A DNA stretch of 41,733 nucleotides, taken from contig JALFZG010000089.1 of NCBI GenBank assembly GCA_022784645.1, positions 1 through 41,733 on the forward strand, read 5' to 3'. The notes beneath the pieces are model-generated. The model was not told the DNA's origin, made no database searches, and saw only the letters and a list, made by a program, of their open reading frames with translations. A program made the position numbers and the translations under genes. Shown piece after piece: positions 1 to 8,017 of this stretch; position 1 is the first letter of the stretch; each line of letters starts with the position of its first letter. The DNA is from Bacteroidales bacterium (lineage in GTDB: Bacteria > Bacteroidota > Bacteroidia > Bacteroidales > Paludibacteraceae).

Positions 1-62
1 TTATGTTGGAGAAAGAAAACTCAAATATCAAATAATATCTATAACATAAAAAAGATATTCCC

Positions 63-941
63 ATGATTAAACCTGCCGAATTTATTCACCCGGAAGACGC
101 AGCAGCGTTGCGTCAGTTGGAAAACATTCCCGGTTTTCCTGCAATAGCCAAGAAGGTGTTGGAACTGGGTTATGAGAAACTCAAGTATGGACTCAACATG
201 GCATCCACCATACGCTTGTCCCCGACTCAGTTGCCGGAACTTTACAGGCATCTCCCTCCCATCTGTGAACGCTTGGGCATCAAAGAGCCTGAGTTCTATT
301 TGGAGATGAATCCTGTACCTAATGCCTATACATCTGGTGACACTCGTGTGTTCATCGTTGTCACCTCAGGACTTGTGGAGATGATGGACGATGAGGAGCT
401 GGACGCCATCCTGGCACATGAATGTGGACATATACTTTGCCGCCACGTTGTATATAAGATGGTGGCAGACTACCTGTCAATGGGACTTGACGCTTTGGGT
501 ATCTTGGGTTCACTTGCGAAGCCTGTGGAATATGCATTGCTGTATTGGAGTCGAAAAGCGGAACTTTCATGCGACAGATGTGGCAGTATCATCACCTCAC
601 CTGATGTAGTGGCACGTTCCATGGCTCGGTTGGCAGGCGGTCCAAAGTCTATCACGCAAAAAATCAATATGCAGGAATGGGCTAAGCAAGCAGACAAGTA
701 CGAAGAGATAAAGAACGACGGACTGTGGAACAAAACGCTACAGTTGGCTGTCACCATCGGCATGACACATCCATTCAGTGCCGTCAGAGTACGCGAAATA
801 CTCAAATGGGGGCAGAGTTTACAATACAGGAATCTAATGCAGAATCTAAAAGCAGAAGCATCAGGCAAGAAATGTCCTAAATGCAACAACGCTGTAAGCG
901 AAGATTGGGCTTACTGCAAGCATTGTGGAGCAAAACTATAA
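63..941 (+). CDS. M48-family zinc metallopeptidase with C-terminal zinc ribbon
   Basis: A 292-residue protein with the zinc-protease motif HECGH at residues 119-123 and the downstream third ligand Glu167 in the ELSCDR segment, as in the M48 (HtpX/Ste24-like) family. The C terminus carries a zinc ribbon made of CPKC and CKHC pairs (about residues 271-290). There is no signal peptide, and the stretch around 138-162 is the only moderately hydrophobic part, so it is probably cytoplasmic or peripheral. The ATG at 63 is the first in-frame start. It leads a tight run with the next two genes, the third of which has the same kind of C-terminal zinc ribbon, so the three probably act together. Only 62 bases precede it and I see no clear promoter there. 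Substrate unknown. Confidence 0.85.
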   Translation: MIKPAEFIHPEDAAALRQLENIPGFPAIAKKVLELGYEKLKYGLNMASTIRLSPTQLPELYRHLPPICERLGIKEPEFYLEMNPVPNAYTSGDTRVFIVVTSGLVEMMDDEELDAILAHECGHILCRHVVYKMVADYLSMGLDALGILGSLAKPVEYALLYWSRKAELSCDRCGSIITSPDVVARSMARLAGGPKSITQKINMQEWAKQADKYEEIKNDGLWNKTLQLAVTIGMTHPFSAVRVREILKWGQSLQYRNLMQNLKAEASGKKCPKCNNAVSEDWAYCKHCGAKL

Positions 942-967
942 TTCATTCACCATTAAATTACAAATTT

Positions 968-1225
968 ATGTTTTTCAACGAAGAAGGAATCCTGAACATT
1001 GACGAAATGGTAGTCAATAATGCATCTTTCAAGAATATTATGGAAGACGGAGTAATCACTGAAGAGGAGATTATGGCACAGTCTGACAAGGTTGTGTCAA
1101 TGCTTCACGATATGGAGGCAAAATACAATGAAGAGCAACTCGCAGAGATTAAGAATTTGCTTGTTGAGTCAAGCGTGTTGTATGCAGTATATAATTTTCA
1201 TTCCATTCAGAACATTGATAAATAA
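968..1225 (+). CDS. small acidic hypothetical protein
   Basis: An 85-residue acidic protein beginning MFFNEEGILNIDE. I chose the ATG at 968 because the open frame upstream of it overlaps the end of the protease gene in a different frame and encodes nothing plausible there. It is predicted largely helical, with no signal peptide, membrane segment or cysteine motif. It sits 26 bases after the M48/zinc-ribbon gene and 5 bases before the next gene, so all three are probably one transcript. No family recognised; an adaptor or regulator for its two zinc-ribbon neighbours is only a guess from position. Confidence 0.7.
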   Translation: MFFNEEGILNIDEMVVNNASFKNIMEDGVITEEEIMAQSDKVVSMLHDMEAKYNEEQLAEIKNLLVESSVLYAVYNFHSIQNIDK

Positions 1226-1230
1226 AGACT

Positions 1231-1740
1231 ATGGCAACTTTTAGCACTAAAAAGATATTATACGGTTCAACTTCTTTGATACCTACTATTGCAAACCGTA
1301 TTCAGGAGGATTTTCAGAACGATGGCTACGAAGTGGCTATGGACGCTTTGAGCAGTGGTGGTTATGATATTTCTATAACTAAAGGTGGCGTATTCAAGGC
1401 TGTATTGGGTATGAAAACCGCATTGAAAGTCACCTTGCTCCCTCAAGGCAACAACATCCACTTTGAAGCCGGTGTTGGTATTTGGGGACAGCAGGCAATT
1501 CCTACTGTGATTTCGATGCTTTTCTTCTGGCCTGTTCTCATTACTCAGATTTGGGGACTGATAGAGCAGTCAAAGCTCGATGACAAAGCGCTTGAAATCG
1601 CTCAAGAAGTGATTTGCATGAACAGCCATACCGGTTTGTTTCATACAGCTACTAATTCAGGACATAAATTCTGTACTAACTGTGGCACCTCCGTGTCAAG
1701 CGAAGCCAAGTTCTGCCATAATTGTGGAAGACCTGTATAG
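1231..1740 (+). CDS. zinc-ribbon membrane-associated hypothetical protein
   Basis: A 169-residue protein. The first ~85 residues look like a compact alpha/beta domain. A hydrophobic segment around residues 88-110 (AIPTVISMLFFWPVLITQIW) is a likely membrane helix. The C terminus is a zinc ribbon with CTNC and CHNC pairs (about residues 149-166). The same ribbon type ends the M48 protein at the start of this gene run, which suggests a shared partner or co-regulation. It begins 5 bases after the 85-residue gene. Function not recognised. Confidence 0.7.
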   Translation: MATFSTKKILYGSTSLIPTIANRIQEDFQNDGYEVAMDALSSGGYDISITKGGVFKAVLGMKTALKVTLLPQGNNIHFEAGVGIWGQQAIPTVISMLFFWPVLITQIWGLIEQSKLDDKALEIAQEVICMNSHTGLFHTATNSGHKFCTNCGTSVSSEAKFCHNCGRPV

Positions 1741-1929
1741 TTACAATAGTTCGTTAAATTTTGACTTAAGGGCTGTATTATACAAGCCTTTAGCTTGTTC
1801 GAGTGGATTGATATTTACGTTGTAATTCGACACTAAAAAGTTAGTAAAAATCATCCACTTGTGCAAGTCTTTTGGCAAAAAATCACTTAAAGAACACTTT
1901 TCTCGAGCCGATAGGGTAAGTCCTACGAG
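1741..1929 (-). pseudogene. C-terminal fragment of an unidentified gene
   Basis: On the minus strand an open frame of 62 codons ends with TAA at 1743-1741. It has credible protein composition, including the stretch LSDFLPKDLHKWMIFTNFLV, but no start codon near its upstream end, where a stop lies at 1932-1930. It fills most of the 249-base gap between two plus-strand genes and converges on the zinc-ribbon gene. I read it as the tail of a gene whose front was lost, perhaps when the neighbouring AT-rich gene pair arrived. It could also be a chance open frame. No family recognised. Confidence 0.35.
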
Positions 1930-1989
1930 CTATTGAAATTCATAATATAATGCAACATAATAATAAAAAAATAACTAAGTGTTGTTGAA

Positions 1990-3177
1990 ATGAATACAAA
2001 AATTAAAGTTTTAATAGCAACAATTGTTTCGCTATTAATAACAATTGGTTCGTATTTTCTCAATAATTGTCCTTATCCATTTTGGGATAATTTAAGTTGG
2101 ATTTGTTGGGAAGAGTATGGCATCCGCCATATTCGGCAAGGTTCGGATAATCTTGACGATGTGTTTTTTGTTAATTTATCAAACGATAAAGAAGTAGTTG
2201 AGGTTCCTATTTCGTTCGGCCTTCGAGGAAAAGAGGTAATAACAGATCGTAAGGTTTTGTTGGATTTTCTTAAAATGGCGGAAGGAACTAATTATAAGTA
2301 TATCTTTTTAGATATACTTTTTCCAAAAGGAGTTTGTGACCCAGAGGTGGATTCCTGTTTGATAAGTCAAATATTATCTATGCCCAACGTTTATTTCTCG
2401 GCTGAAAAGGACGGAAATGTGTTAGATCCTCTCCTTTCTTCCAGAGGGCTTCGTAACAACTATTACACGTCTATTGTGTCAACAAATTTTACTCGATACC
2501 AGTTTGTTCAGGAAGGACAAGCATCTGCGCCGCTACATTTATATTCCTTAATCTCGGGCGACACTATTAAACAATTTGGCTCATTTTTTGTATCAAAAAG
2601 GCATCTGTGTTATAATAGTCCTATGCTTGTAATTCCAAGGGATTTTTATGAACAGCCAAATGACATTTTAGAGGATAAATTTGAGGTTGATCCTATTTTT
2701 TATAATTTTGGCCCATATTTAAACAAATTTGGCAAGCAAGATGTTAGGGAAGAACTTCATAACTCAATGAATGGGAAAACTGTTTTTGTGGGTGATTTCG
2801 TAAATGATGTGCATGATACATATGTGGGCCTTCAGCCTGGTCCTTGGATCTTATATCTCGCATATAATGAATTGAAAAATGAACAACACATTGTTTCTTG
2901 GTGGTATCTGCTATTTGGATTTTTATTATATTTTGTATTGGCAATGTTTTTGTTGTGTGATTTCAATTTAGTGGATGTGTTATGTTCTTATAGATTTTTT
3001 CAAAAACATCGCCTTTTCTTATTTCTAGTGTCTCTAGTAAGTTTTGAATTTGTGTTGTTTGTAATAGGAATTATTTCTTACTTGGCTTGGGGATTTGTGT
3101 ATAATACGTTTATCCCATCCATAACGCTTTCAGTACTTACTCTTTTACTTTCATATAAAAAAATTAACAAAGTATGA
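1990..3177 (+). CDS. CHASE2-domain membrane protein
   Basis: A 395-residue protein: one N-terminal membrane helix (about 7-24), an extracytoplasmic domain of about 270 residues, then about three C-terminal membrane helices (around 305-325, 343-365 and 368-390). The large domain has the course of a CHASE2 sensor: DDVFFVNLS strand, an 'IFLDILFPKG' segment, KTVFVGDF, then HDTYVGLQPGPWI. There is no kinase, cyclase or other cytoplasmic output domain, which CHASE2 proteins usually have. Its last four bases overlap the start of the caspase-like gene, so the two are translationally coupled and the secreted caspase may be the output. The pair is much more AT-rich than the flanks, suggesting recent acquisition. 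CHASE2 call by pattern only. Confidence 0.7.
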   Translation: MNTKIKVLIATIVSLLITIGSYFLNNCPYPFWDNLSWICWEEYGIRHIRQGSDNLDDVFFVNLSNDKEVVEVPISFGLRGKEVITDRKVLLDFLKMAEGTNYKYIFLDILFPKGVCDPEVDSCLISQILSMPNVYFSAEKDGNVLDPLLSSRGLRNNYYTSIVSTNFTRYQFVQEGQASAPLHLYSLISGDTIKQFGSFFVSKRHLCYNSPMLVIPRDFYEQPNDILEDKFEVDPIFYNFGPYLNKFGKQDVREELHNSMNGKTVFVGDFVNDVHDTYVGLQPGPWILYLAYNELKNEQHIVSWWYLLFGFLLYFVLAMFLLCDFNLVDVLCSYRFFQKHRLFLFLVSLVSFEFVLFVIGIISYLAWGFVYNTFIPSITLSVLTLLLSYKKINKV

Positions 3178-5852
3178 AAAGAATATTTTTATTAATTTCA
3201 TTTTTATCGATAGGATTGTCCATATTCGCTGGTAAATATACAATTAAGTCGATGAATGTTAAATCCATCAAAATTGGTAATAATGTTTGCTATGAAGGGA
3301 GTGTATTTTATAGTAATGAAGTGATTCATTGGACAAGTGCCAATGAAGAAATAATTGTTTTGGACCATGATGCGAATAAAAAACGTTGTTTTAGTAAATC
3401 ACTGTTTGAAAGTAAAAGAATTAAAACAGCAGGAGACTTTTATAAAAAAATAAATACTCCTGCGACATTGTCTGCTTCTGCATCTGTATCATATAGTACT
3501 GTCCAACCAAAGACTAACATGGGGGAGAAAAGATATGCTTTGGTTATAGGTAACTCTAACTATATTAAAGAAAATATGTTACGAGCTCCTATTTCGGATG
3601 CAAAAAGAATATCGGATGTACTTTCTAATCTTGGTTTTACCGTATATCTGATGATGGATGCTCAAAAATACGAGATGGAAAAGGTAATAGATGATTTTGA
3701 AAAGGCATCCACTTCTTGTGATGTGTCTTTGTTTTATTATGAAGGCCATGGGCAGCAAATAGATGGTGATTTATATCTGCTTCCAATAGAAGCAACAATC
3801 AAGTCTCCGCATGATAAATATAATTGTGTTTATGGACCGAAAATCGTTAGGGCGATGAAAGAAACGAATGCCAAGTCCAAATTGATTTTTATTGATGCAT
3901 GTCGTTCAGAAGGAGATGGTCAAATGGGTGCTAACTCGCAGTATAAAATGGAAGCACCTAAGGATGGCATAGTAATGTTCTCTACTTTAAGTGGAGATTA
4001 TGCTTACGATGGATACGACGTTGCCAGTACTCATTTTGCGACTGCTTTCATAAATAATATTGGAATACCTAATAAAACCATTACTGAGATTCTTTGTAAT
4101 ATTACTGAGTATGTTGCAGAAAAGACTAAGCAATATACTCAGCAGCAGATCCCTACTTATAATTCTTCGTTAACGCATAAGCTTGTTCTTGTAAATAAAT
4201 CAGAAAGTAAATCAGAAAGTATTCGTAAAATAACCTTCAATGTTTCTCCAAGTAATGCGAAATTGTACTTTGGAGACCAAATGTATAGTATAGGGGAGCC
4301 TTTGAGTTTTAAAGAAGGATATAGTTATACATGTCGTATTGTGGCGGATGGTTATCTTGAAAAATCTGTGACATTTAATGTAAATAACTCGTCATCATCA
4401 TCTTACAATATTTCGTTGCAGCCGATAATAGAATCTATTGGAAAGATGTATTTTGACCATAAAAATCAAAAAGGGGAGTATTTATCAGATGTTGTATCTT
4501 CCTGTAAATTAGGTGAAATCTCGTATTTGTATTGTAACCTTAAAGTTAAGCCTAATAAGGCAATAAAAGATACTATTTGGAGTAAAATAATTCAGCCAGA
4601 TGGAACCGTGTGGTCTTGCTCTCGTTGTGATTATGTAAAACCAAATTTTACTTATGGAACCGTTGTTGATTGGGCTGCTAATAAAGAAACATTATTTTCT
4701 ATAGGATTTGGTTGTGACAATTCAAACTGTTGGCAGGTCGGTAGATATACTTGGCAACTTTGGTATAAAGGTCAAAACATAGCAGAGCAGACATTTGATG
4801 TCCTTCCAATATATCATAATGAAATAAAATCGGTAGAGTTTGCTGCAAAAACAAGTGGCAAGACTTATAATCATTATGGTCAACCTCTTTACTTAAGTGA
4901 TATTCGTACGGGTTACCTATACACAAAGATTACATGGAAGGAGTCAATGCTATCTGAACAATATTATAGATGTAGTTTTTATTCTAATGGAAAATTATTA
5001 ACAAAATACGATGGAAAAATAGGGAAAGGTAGTTCTATCTCTGAATTAAACTGTGGTGACTTTGTATGGAAGTCTCCAGGAAATTATACTTGTGAAGTTG
5101 GTGATACATTAGGTAATGTTTGGAAAACGTACTCTTTTACTATTAATAAAGGGCAAAAAATTTGTGCAGATGTTTCTTCTCTTACATTTACAAATAGTGC
5201 TCGCCCTCAAAAGATCAAAGTAAGTAGTTCGGGGGATTGGAAATATGAGGAAGGGTTATATTTTAATGTGTCTCGTAAAGGAAATACGTTAATTGTTCGT
5301 CCTGCTTTGTTTGATGCTTATCAAAGTAATAGAGGAACAATTAAACTTATTGATAAATCAAATAATTCTACTTTTAGTATTGATTTGGAAAATAGATTAT
5401 CTGGTTGGTGGAGACTATTGGATGACTTGTATGATGGGTATGGAAGAATGTCTTTGAGTTGGGGACAAGCCAAAATGTTTGCAGGTCAAGGATTTGGTGC
5501 TGAATTATCTACAATGTCTTTGCGTATAGGCTTATTTGAATTTTCACCGCTTAATTTTGGCATACGTAGTACCTATAGTTTGGATTATGATGTGTATTTT
5601 GCTCCTTCTGTGGGTGTTGTCTTGCCTATTGCATCAGGATATTCACTTCATTCGCTTTATTGCTCAGCAGCTCCTACCATTGAATTATATAAATCGCTTA
5701 ATTCTCCTTATAAAAAATATTGGTTTGAAGCAGAATTAGGTTATAGGTGGATGTATGATTATCTTTTTTATTTGGGATTTTTTGTTCGTTATGATGGTTA
5801 TTTTTCGGCGGGAATTTCTGTTGACTTTTCTGATGATTTAAAATGGCTTTAA
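3174..5852 (+). CDS. secreted caspase-like (C14) protein with PEGA-like, BACON-like and outer-membrane barrel regions
   Basis: An 892-residue protein with an N-terminal signal peptide (MKRIFLLISFLSIGLSIFAG). The caspase/metacaspase-like domain spans about 118-340, with RYALVIGNSNY, then the catalytic His192 in YYEGHGQQ and Cys243 in IDACRS, so the dyad is intact. A PEGA-like domain follows at about 351-420, then beta-rich segments with several cysteines (about 430-650), a BACON-like domain (about 660-740, with the SSGDWKY segment), and a C-terminal region of alternating aromatic strands (about 750-892) that resembles an outer-membrane beta-barrel. The protease would therefore sit in the periplasm or be displayed at the outer membrane. 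It overlaps the CHASE2 gene by four bases (ATGA). Substrate unknown. High AT content is shared with its partner. Confidence 0.8.
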   Translation: MKRIFLLISFLSIGLSIFAGKYTIKSMNVKSIKIGNNVCYEGSVFYSNEVIHWTSANEEIIVLDHDANKKRCFSKSLFESKRIKTAGDFYKKINTPATLSASASVSYSTVQPKTNMGEKRYALVIGNSNYIKENMLRAPISDAKRISDVLSNLGFTVYLMMDAQKYEMEKVIDDFEKASTSCDVSLFYYEGHGQQIDGDLYLLPIEATIKSPHDKYNCVYGPKIVRAMKETNAKSKLIFIDACRSEGDGQMGANSQYKMEAPKDGIVMFSTLSGDYAYDGYDVASTHFATAFINNIGIPNKTITEILCNITEYVAEKTKQYTQQQIPTYNSSLTHKLVLVNKSESKSESIRKITFNVSPSNAKLYFGDQMYSIGEPLSFKEGYSYTCRIVADGYLEKSVTFNVNNSSSSSYNISLQPIIESIGKMYFDHKNQKGEYLSDVVSSCKLGEISYLYCNLKVKPNKAIKDTIWSKIIQPDGTVWSCSRCDYVKPNFTYGTVVDWAANKETLFSIGFGCDNSNCWQVGRYTWQLWYKGQNIAEQTFDVLPIYHNEIKSVEFAAKTSGKTYNHYGQPLYLSDIRTGYLYTKITWKESMLSEQYYRCSFYSNGKLLTKYDGKIGKGSSISELNCGDFVWKSPGNYTCEVGDTLGNVWKTYSFTINKGQKICADVSSLTFTNSARPQKIKVSSSGDWKYEEGLYFNVSRKGNTLIVRPALFDAYQSNRGTIKLIDKSNNSTFSIDLENRLSGWWRLLDDLYDGYGRMSLSWGQAKMFAGQGFGAELSTMSLRIGLFEFSPLNFGIRSTYSLDYDVYFAPSVGVVLPIASGYSLHSLYCSAAPTIELYKSLNSPYKKYWFEAELGYRWMYDYLFYLGFFVRYDGYFSAGISVDFSDDLKWL

Positions 5853-5860
5853 TTTTACTG

Positions 5861-5955
5861 ATTTGGGTTTACACAATTAGGACTATTTACTGACTTAGTT
5901 GACACCGCCCATTCCTCGTGAGGCTTTTCCGGTTGCAAAGATACTTCTTTTTTCA
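5861..5955. repeat. IS21-like terminal remnant, left copy
   Basis: This stretch contains TTTACACAATTAGG, TTTACTGACTTAGTTGACA and a block ending TTGCAAAGATACTTCTTTTTT. It is repeated in the same orientation at 11564-11735, where the copy is longer by about 80 bases and holds extra TTGACA-type subrepeats. Short subrepeats of this kind near an end are typical of IS21-family elements, but no transposase gene is present. The two copies bracket the whole sigma-factor segment. Confidence 0.45.
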
Positions 5956-5958
5956 ATA

Positions 5959-6048
5959 GTAACCATCCGGCGATCTGCAGTTTAGTTGTAGTGTAAATGC
6001 AGAAAGACCTGTAATCTCAGTTGGAGATACAGGTCTTTCTCGTTGTGG
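5959..6048. repeat. IS66-type terminus with hairpin, copy A
   Basis: Starts GTAACCATCCGG and contains an inverted repeat (GACCTGTA ... TACAGGTC). The same roughly 90-base element recurs at 6163-6250 and at 23512-23596. In the other two it directly follows the 3' end of IS66 transposase sequence, so this copy is read as an orphan IS66 tip. Confidence 0.5.
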
Positions 6049-6162
6049 AGCAGTAGGGGAACGCGCCTTGGCGCCACTGGAACGGCCGCAGTGCTATTTT
6101 ATCGCACCCTTTAGAGCACCTTTAGTGCGGGTTTAATCCTCTTTGTTGGATAATTGTTCTTG

Positions 6163-6250
6163 GTAACCATCCGGTGATCTGCAGTTAAGTTGTAGTACAT
6201 ATGCAGAAAGGCCTGTAACTCGGTTGGAGTTACAGGCCTTTTCGTTGTGG
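6163..6250. repeat. IS66-type terminus with hairpin, copy B
   Basis: Starts GTAACCATCCGG at 6163 and carries the inverted repeat GGCCTGTAACT ... AGTTACAGGCC. It lies between an outer boundary at 6163 and the stop codon of the IS66 transposase fragment, so it is the 3' end of that element. About 110 bases of unannotated sequence separate it from copy A; I see no gene there. Confidence 0.6.
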
Positions 6251-6265
6251 TGTAGTATTTGCAGA

Positions 6266-6583
6266 TTATTGTACCTCTGTAATGGCTGCTTCAGGGTGCG
6301 TCTTTATCCAATATTGTGGAAGCAGTTGCTGTTTTTCCTTATCAGAGGCCTTCTCTAAATACGGCATCTTGGCAAGGATATCATTCAGCCATAAACGAGG
6401 ATTGACATGCTGCTCTTTGCAAGTGCCGAGTAATGAGCAGATAAATGACATGTTTTTTGCTGCTTCATGGTTGCCGCAAAAGAGATAGTTCTTACGTCCA
6501 AGAGTAATCGGACGGATAGCATTCTCTGCCAGATTATTATCAATACGGATCCATCCCTCATCTAAATAGTCGATACTGAAATT
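6266..6583 (-). pseudogene. tnpC: IS66 transposase (TnpC), C-terminal fragment
   Basis: Reading the minus strand, 105 codons in one frame give the conserved end of the IS66 transposase: a segment with IDNNLAENAIRPITLGRKNY, which contains the last acidic residue of the DDE triad, then LLGTCKEQ and NPRLWLNDILAKMPY. The frame is cut by a stop at 6586-6584, and the remaining ~400 residues of a normal TnpC are missing. The unrelated promoter and IS5-like fragment begin just beyond. The element is dead; only its 3' end and terminus remain. Confidence 0.85.
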
Positions 6584-6610
6584 TTATCAATAAAATAATT
6601 GCGATTTTTC

Positions 6611-6641
6611 TTGCATATGTCCACAATTTTATGTACCTTTG
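6611..6641 (+). promoter_or_regulatory. Bacteroidota-type promoter
   Basis: TTG at 6611-6613 and TACCTTTG at 6634-6641 are separated by 20 bases, matching the Bacteroidota housekeeping consensus (TTG / TAnnTTTG). It points at the IS5-like fragment and, past it, could read into the sigma-factor operon at 6954. Confidence 0.6.
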
Positions 6642-6674
6642 CACTCGAAAATCTTGCAGAAAATCCAAATTCGT

Positions 6675-6909
6675 ATGATAAGAAAATCGCCATCCCGTAT
6701 AGAGCCGGAACTATTCCGTCCTCAGTTGTCCAGTTTCATTAGTATGAACTCCATGGACAGCATCGTCAACGATTAATGCCATGATGGCAACTACTGCATG
6801 GAATCTGATGAAGATGATGAGGAAACTCAAGCATCTTTTTGCAGATTTTAGGATCACAATTTTAAACTACCTATATCAGCCTATGCTCCAGGTTCTGTAC
6901 CAAAGGTAG
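6675..6909 (+). pseudogene. IS5-like transposase, internally deleted
   Basis: The first 33 codons from the ATG at 6675 (with EPELFRPQLSSFISMN) resemble the start of an IS5-type transposase. They stop at 6774. A second frame (NAMMATTAWNLMKMMRKLK, then a hydrophobic/basic tail ending at the TAG at 6907) resembles the C terminus of the same kind of transposase. The catalytic middle is absent, so this is a deletion derivative. It lies directly before the sigma-factor gene and may supply its promoter. Family assignment is from remembered patterns. Confidence 0.5.
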
Positions 6910-6953
6910 AGATTAAGGAGCAACTAATTAATCCTCAAAACTTTTTTCAATAG

Positions 6954-7547
6954 ATGACAGATCAACAAACAGTAACCAACCTCATCAATGGCGACTCGCG
7001 CACCATCTATGATTTCTTCTTTGTGCGGTGCAAGCCGATGTTGGTTTATATCGGGCAGTACTTCTGTCAGCAGAAACATGCGCCAGAGGAACTTATAGGG
7101 GAATTCTATGAGTTCCTCTCGGCTGATGATTGGCATAAGTTAAGGATATTCAAATATACCTGTTCTTTAAATTCGTATGTTACGATTATAGCTTCTCGGT
7201 ATTTTCAGCAGAAACGAGAAGAAGAATTGCTGCCGCTGGAGGAGCATATTGACGTAGTGAAGTCAGTTCCCTACGAGGGTGGAGTGGATGCATTTTTCAT
7301 GGAGGATTTCGGAAAAATCATCGCAAGGTTGCAGCCTTTTGATAGATTCTTAGTCCAGCGCATCTTAATAGATGGCGAGAAGCCTAGCGACATTCTTGAT
7401 GAGGCAAAAGTTTTAATGGCAAAAGATGAAAGTTTAAACACAGATGCTAAGACTGATGCACAATTTGCTGGATATGTTTATACTCGTTATAATCGGGTGA
7501 GAAAAGGTTTACAGAAACAGATGGTTGCAATAGGATATGGAAAATAA
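6954..7547 (+). CDS. ECF-type sigma-70 family RNA polymerase sigma factor
   Basis: A 197-residue protein with the layout of a group 4 (ECF) sigma factor. Residues about 5-85 match region 2: an acidic/aromatic helix series (GDSRTIYDFFFVRCKPMLVY, then PEELIGEFYEFL and SLNSYVTIIASRYF). Residues about 110-190 form a divergent region 4 (RLQPFDRFLVQRILIDGEKP, then a helical DNA-binding tail rich in Arg/Lys). It overlaps the next gene by 11 bases and leads a four-gene operon with a membrane metalloprotease. It follows the IS5-like fragment, whose promoter may serve it; none of the GGTTAC/TCATAA sites lies before it. It is the natural candidate reader of those four sites downstream. Region 4 is weak enough that an orthologue search would help. 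Confidence 0.72.
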   Translation: MTDQQTVTNLINGDSRTIYDFFFVRCKPMLVYIGQYFCQQKHAPEELIGEFYEFLSADDWHKLRIFKYTCSLNSYVTIIASRYFQQKREEELLPLEEHIDVVKSVPYEGGVDAFFMEDFGKIIARLQPFDRFLVQRILIDGEKPSDILDEAKVLMAKDESLNTDAKTDAQFAGYVYTRYNRVRKGLQKQMVAIGYGK

Positions 7548-7731
7548 TACAATTCAAATAAGTAACTATGAACTGCTTGGTCGAGTGCTTGATGGTAAAG
7601 CAAACTCGAAGGAGCGTAAGACTGTATTGTTCAACATGTCAGATGCAGTCTTTGAAGAGTGTTTTATGGTTGCTTTGCGAGCAACGATATTGTTTAATGA
7701 AAAAGTAGAGGCTTATGAAACAGTTCAATAA
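7537..7731 (+). CDS. small hypothetical protein in the sigma-factor operon
   Basis: A 64-residue protein starting at ATG 7537, overlapping the sigma gene by 11 bases and the next gene by 17. The double overlap suggests translational coupling and fixed stoichiometry. The sequence (SNYELLGRVLDGKANSKER) is predicted helical, with one membrane-neutral hydrophobic patch near the end (MVALRATILFNE). Small helical proteins encoded directly after an ECF sigma gene are often anti-sigma factors or co-regulators. I do not recognise a family, so that role is inferred from position only. Confidence 0.6.
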   Translation: MENNTIQISNYELLGRVLDGKANSKERKTVLFNMSDAVFEECFMVALRATILFNEKVEAYETVQ

Positions 7732-8017
7732 AATATCAGATGAGGAATTAGCTGCATATCTTGAAGGTATGCTTTCAGATAAAGAATCGGCAATGGTCGA
7801 TGCGGCTATGGATATTGATACGTTTGAAATATTAAATGTATCTCGTAAGGCCCTTGATGAGTTTCCAACAGACAATGTTATTTCACTTCCTTCTTGGGAT
7901 AATGTTGCAGCAGCTTCAATACGACCAATGTATGAACCATTAGCTATGGCCGGATTCTTAGGTGATAGTAATGCTGATGAAACAGCAGATGAGGAGTTAG
8001 AAGAGGATAATGAGTAA
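7715..8017 (+). CDS. acidic hypothetical protein, possible anti-sigma or adaptor
   Basis: A 100-residue acidic protein. Its front (KISDEELAAYLEGMLSDKES) closely resembles the N-terminal helix pair of many anti-sigma domains, in which 'DEELAAYLEGxLS' precedes a Cys/His cluster; here no zinc-binding Cys/His cluster follows. The C terminus is a run of Asp/Glu. There is no membrane helix. The stop codon overlaps the start of the M48 gene by one base. I infer a sigma-binding domain that links sigma activity to the membrane protease, which carries the membrane anchor this protein lacks. Confidence 0.6.
   Translation: MKQFNKISDEELAAYLEGMLSDKESAMVDAAMDIDTFEILNVSRKALDEFPTDNVISLPSWDNVAAASIRPMYEPLAMAGFLGDSNADETADEELEEDNE

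Noticed and set aside
1940..1945. TCATAA before the CHASE2 gene as a fifth ECF promoter
   Set aside because: No GGTTAC or near match stands 16 bases upstream.
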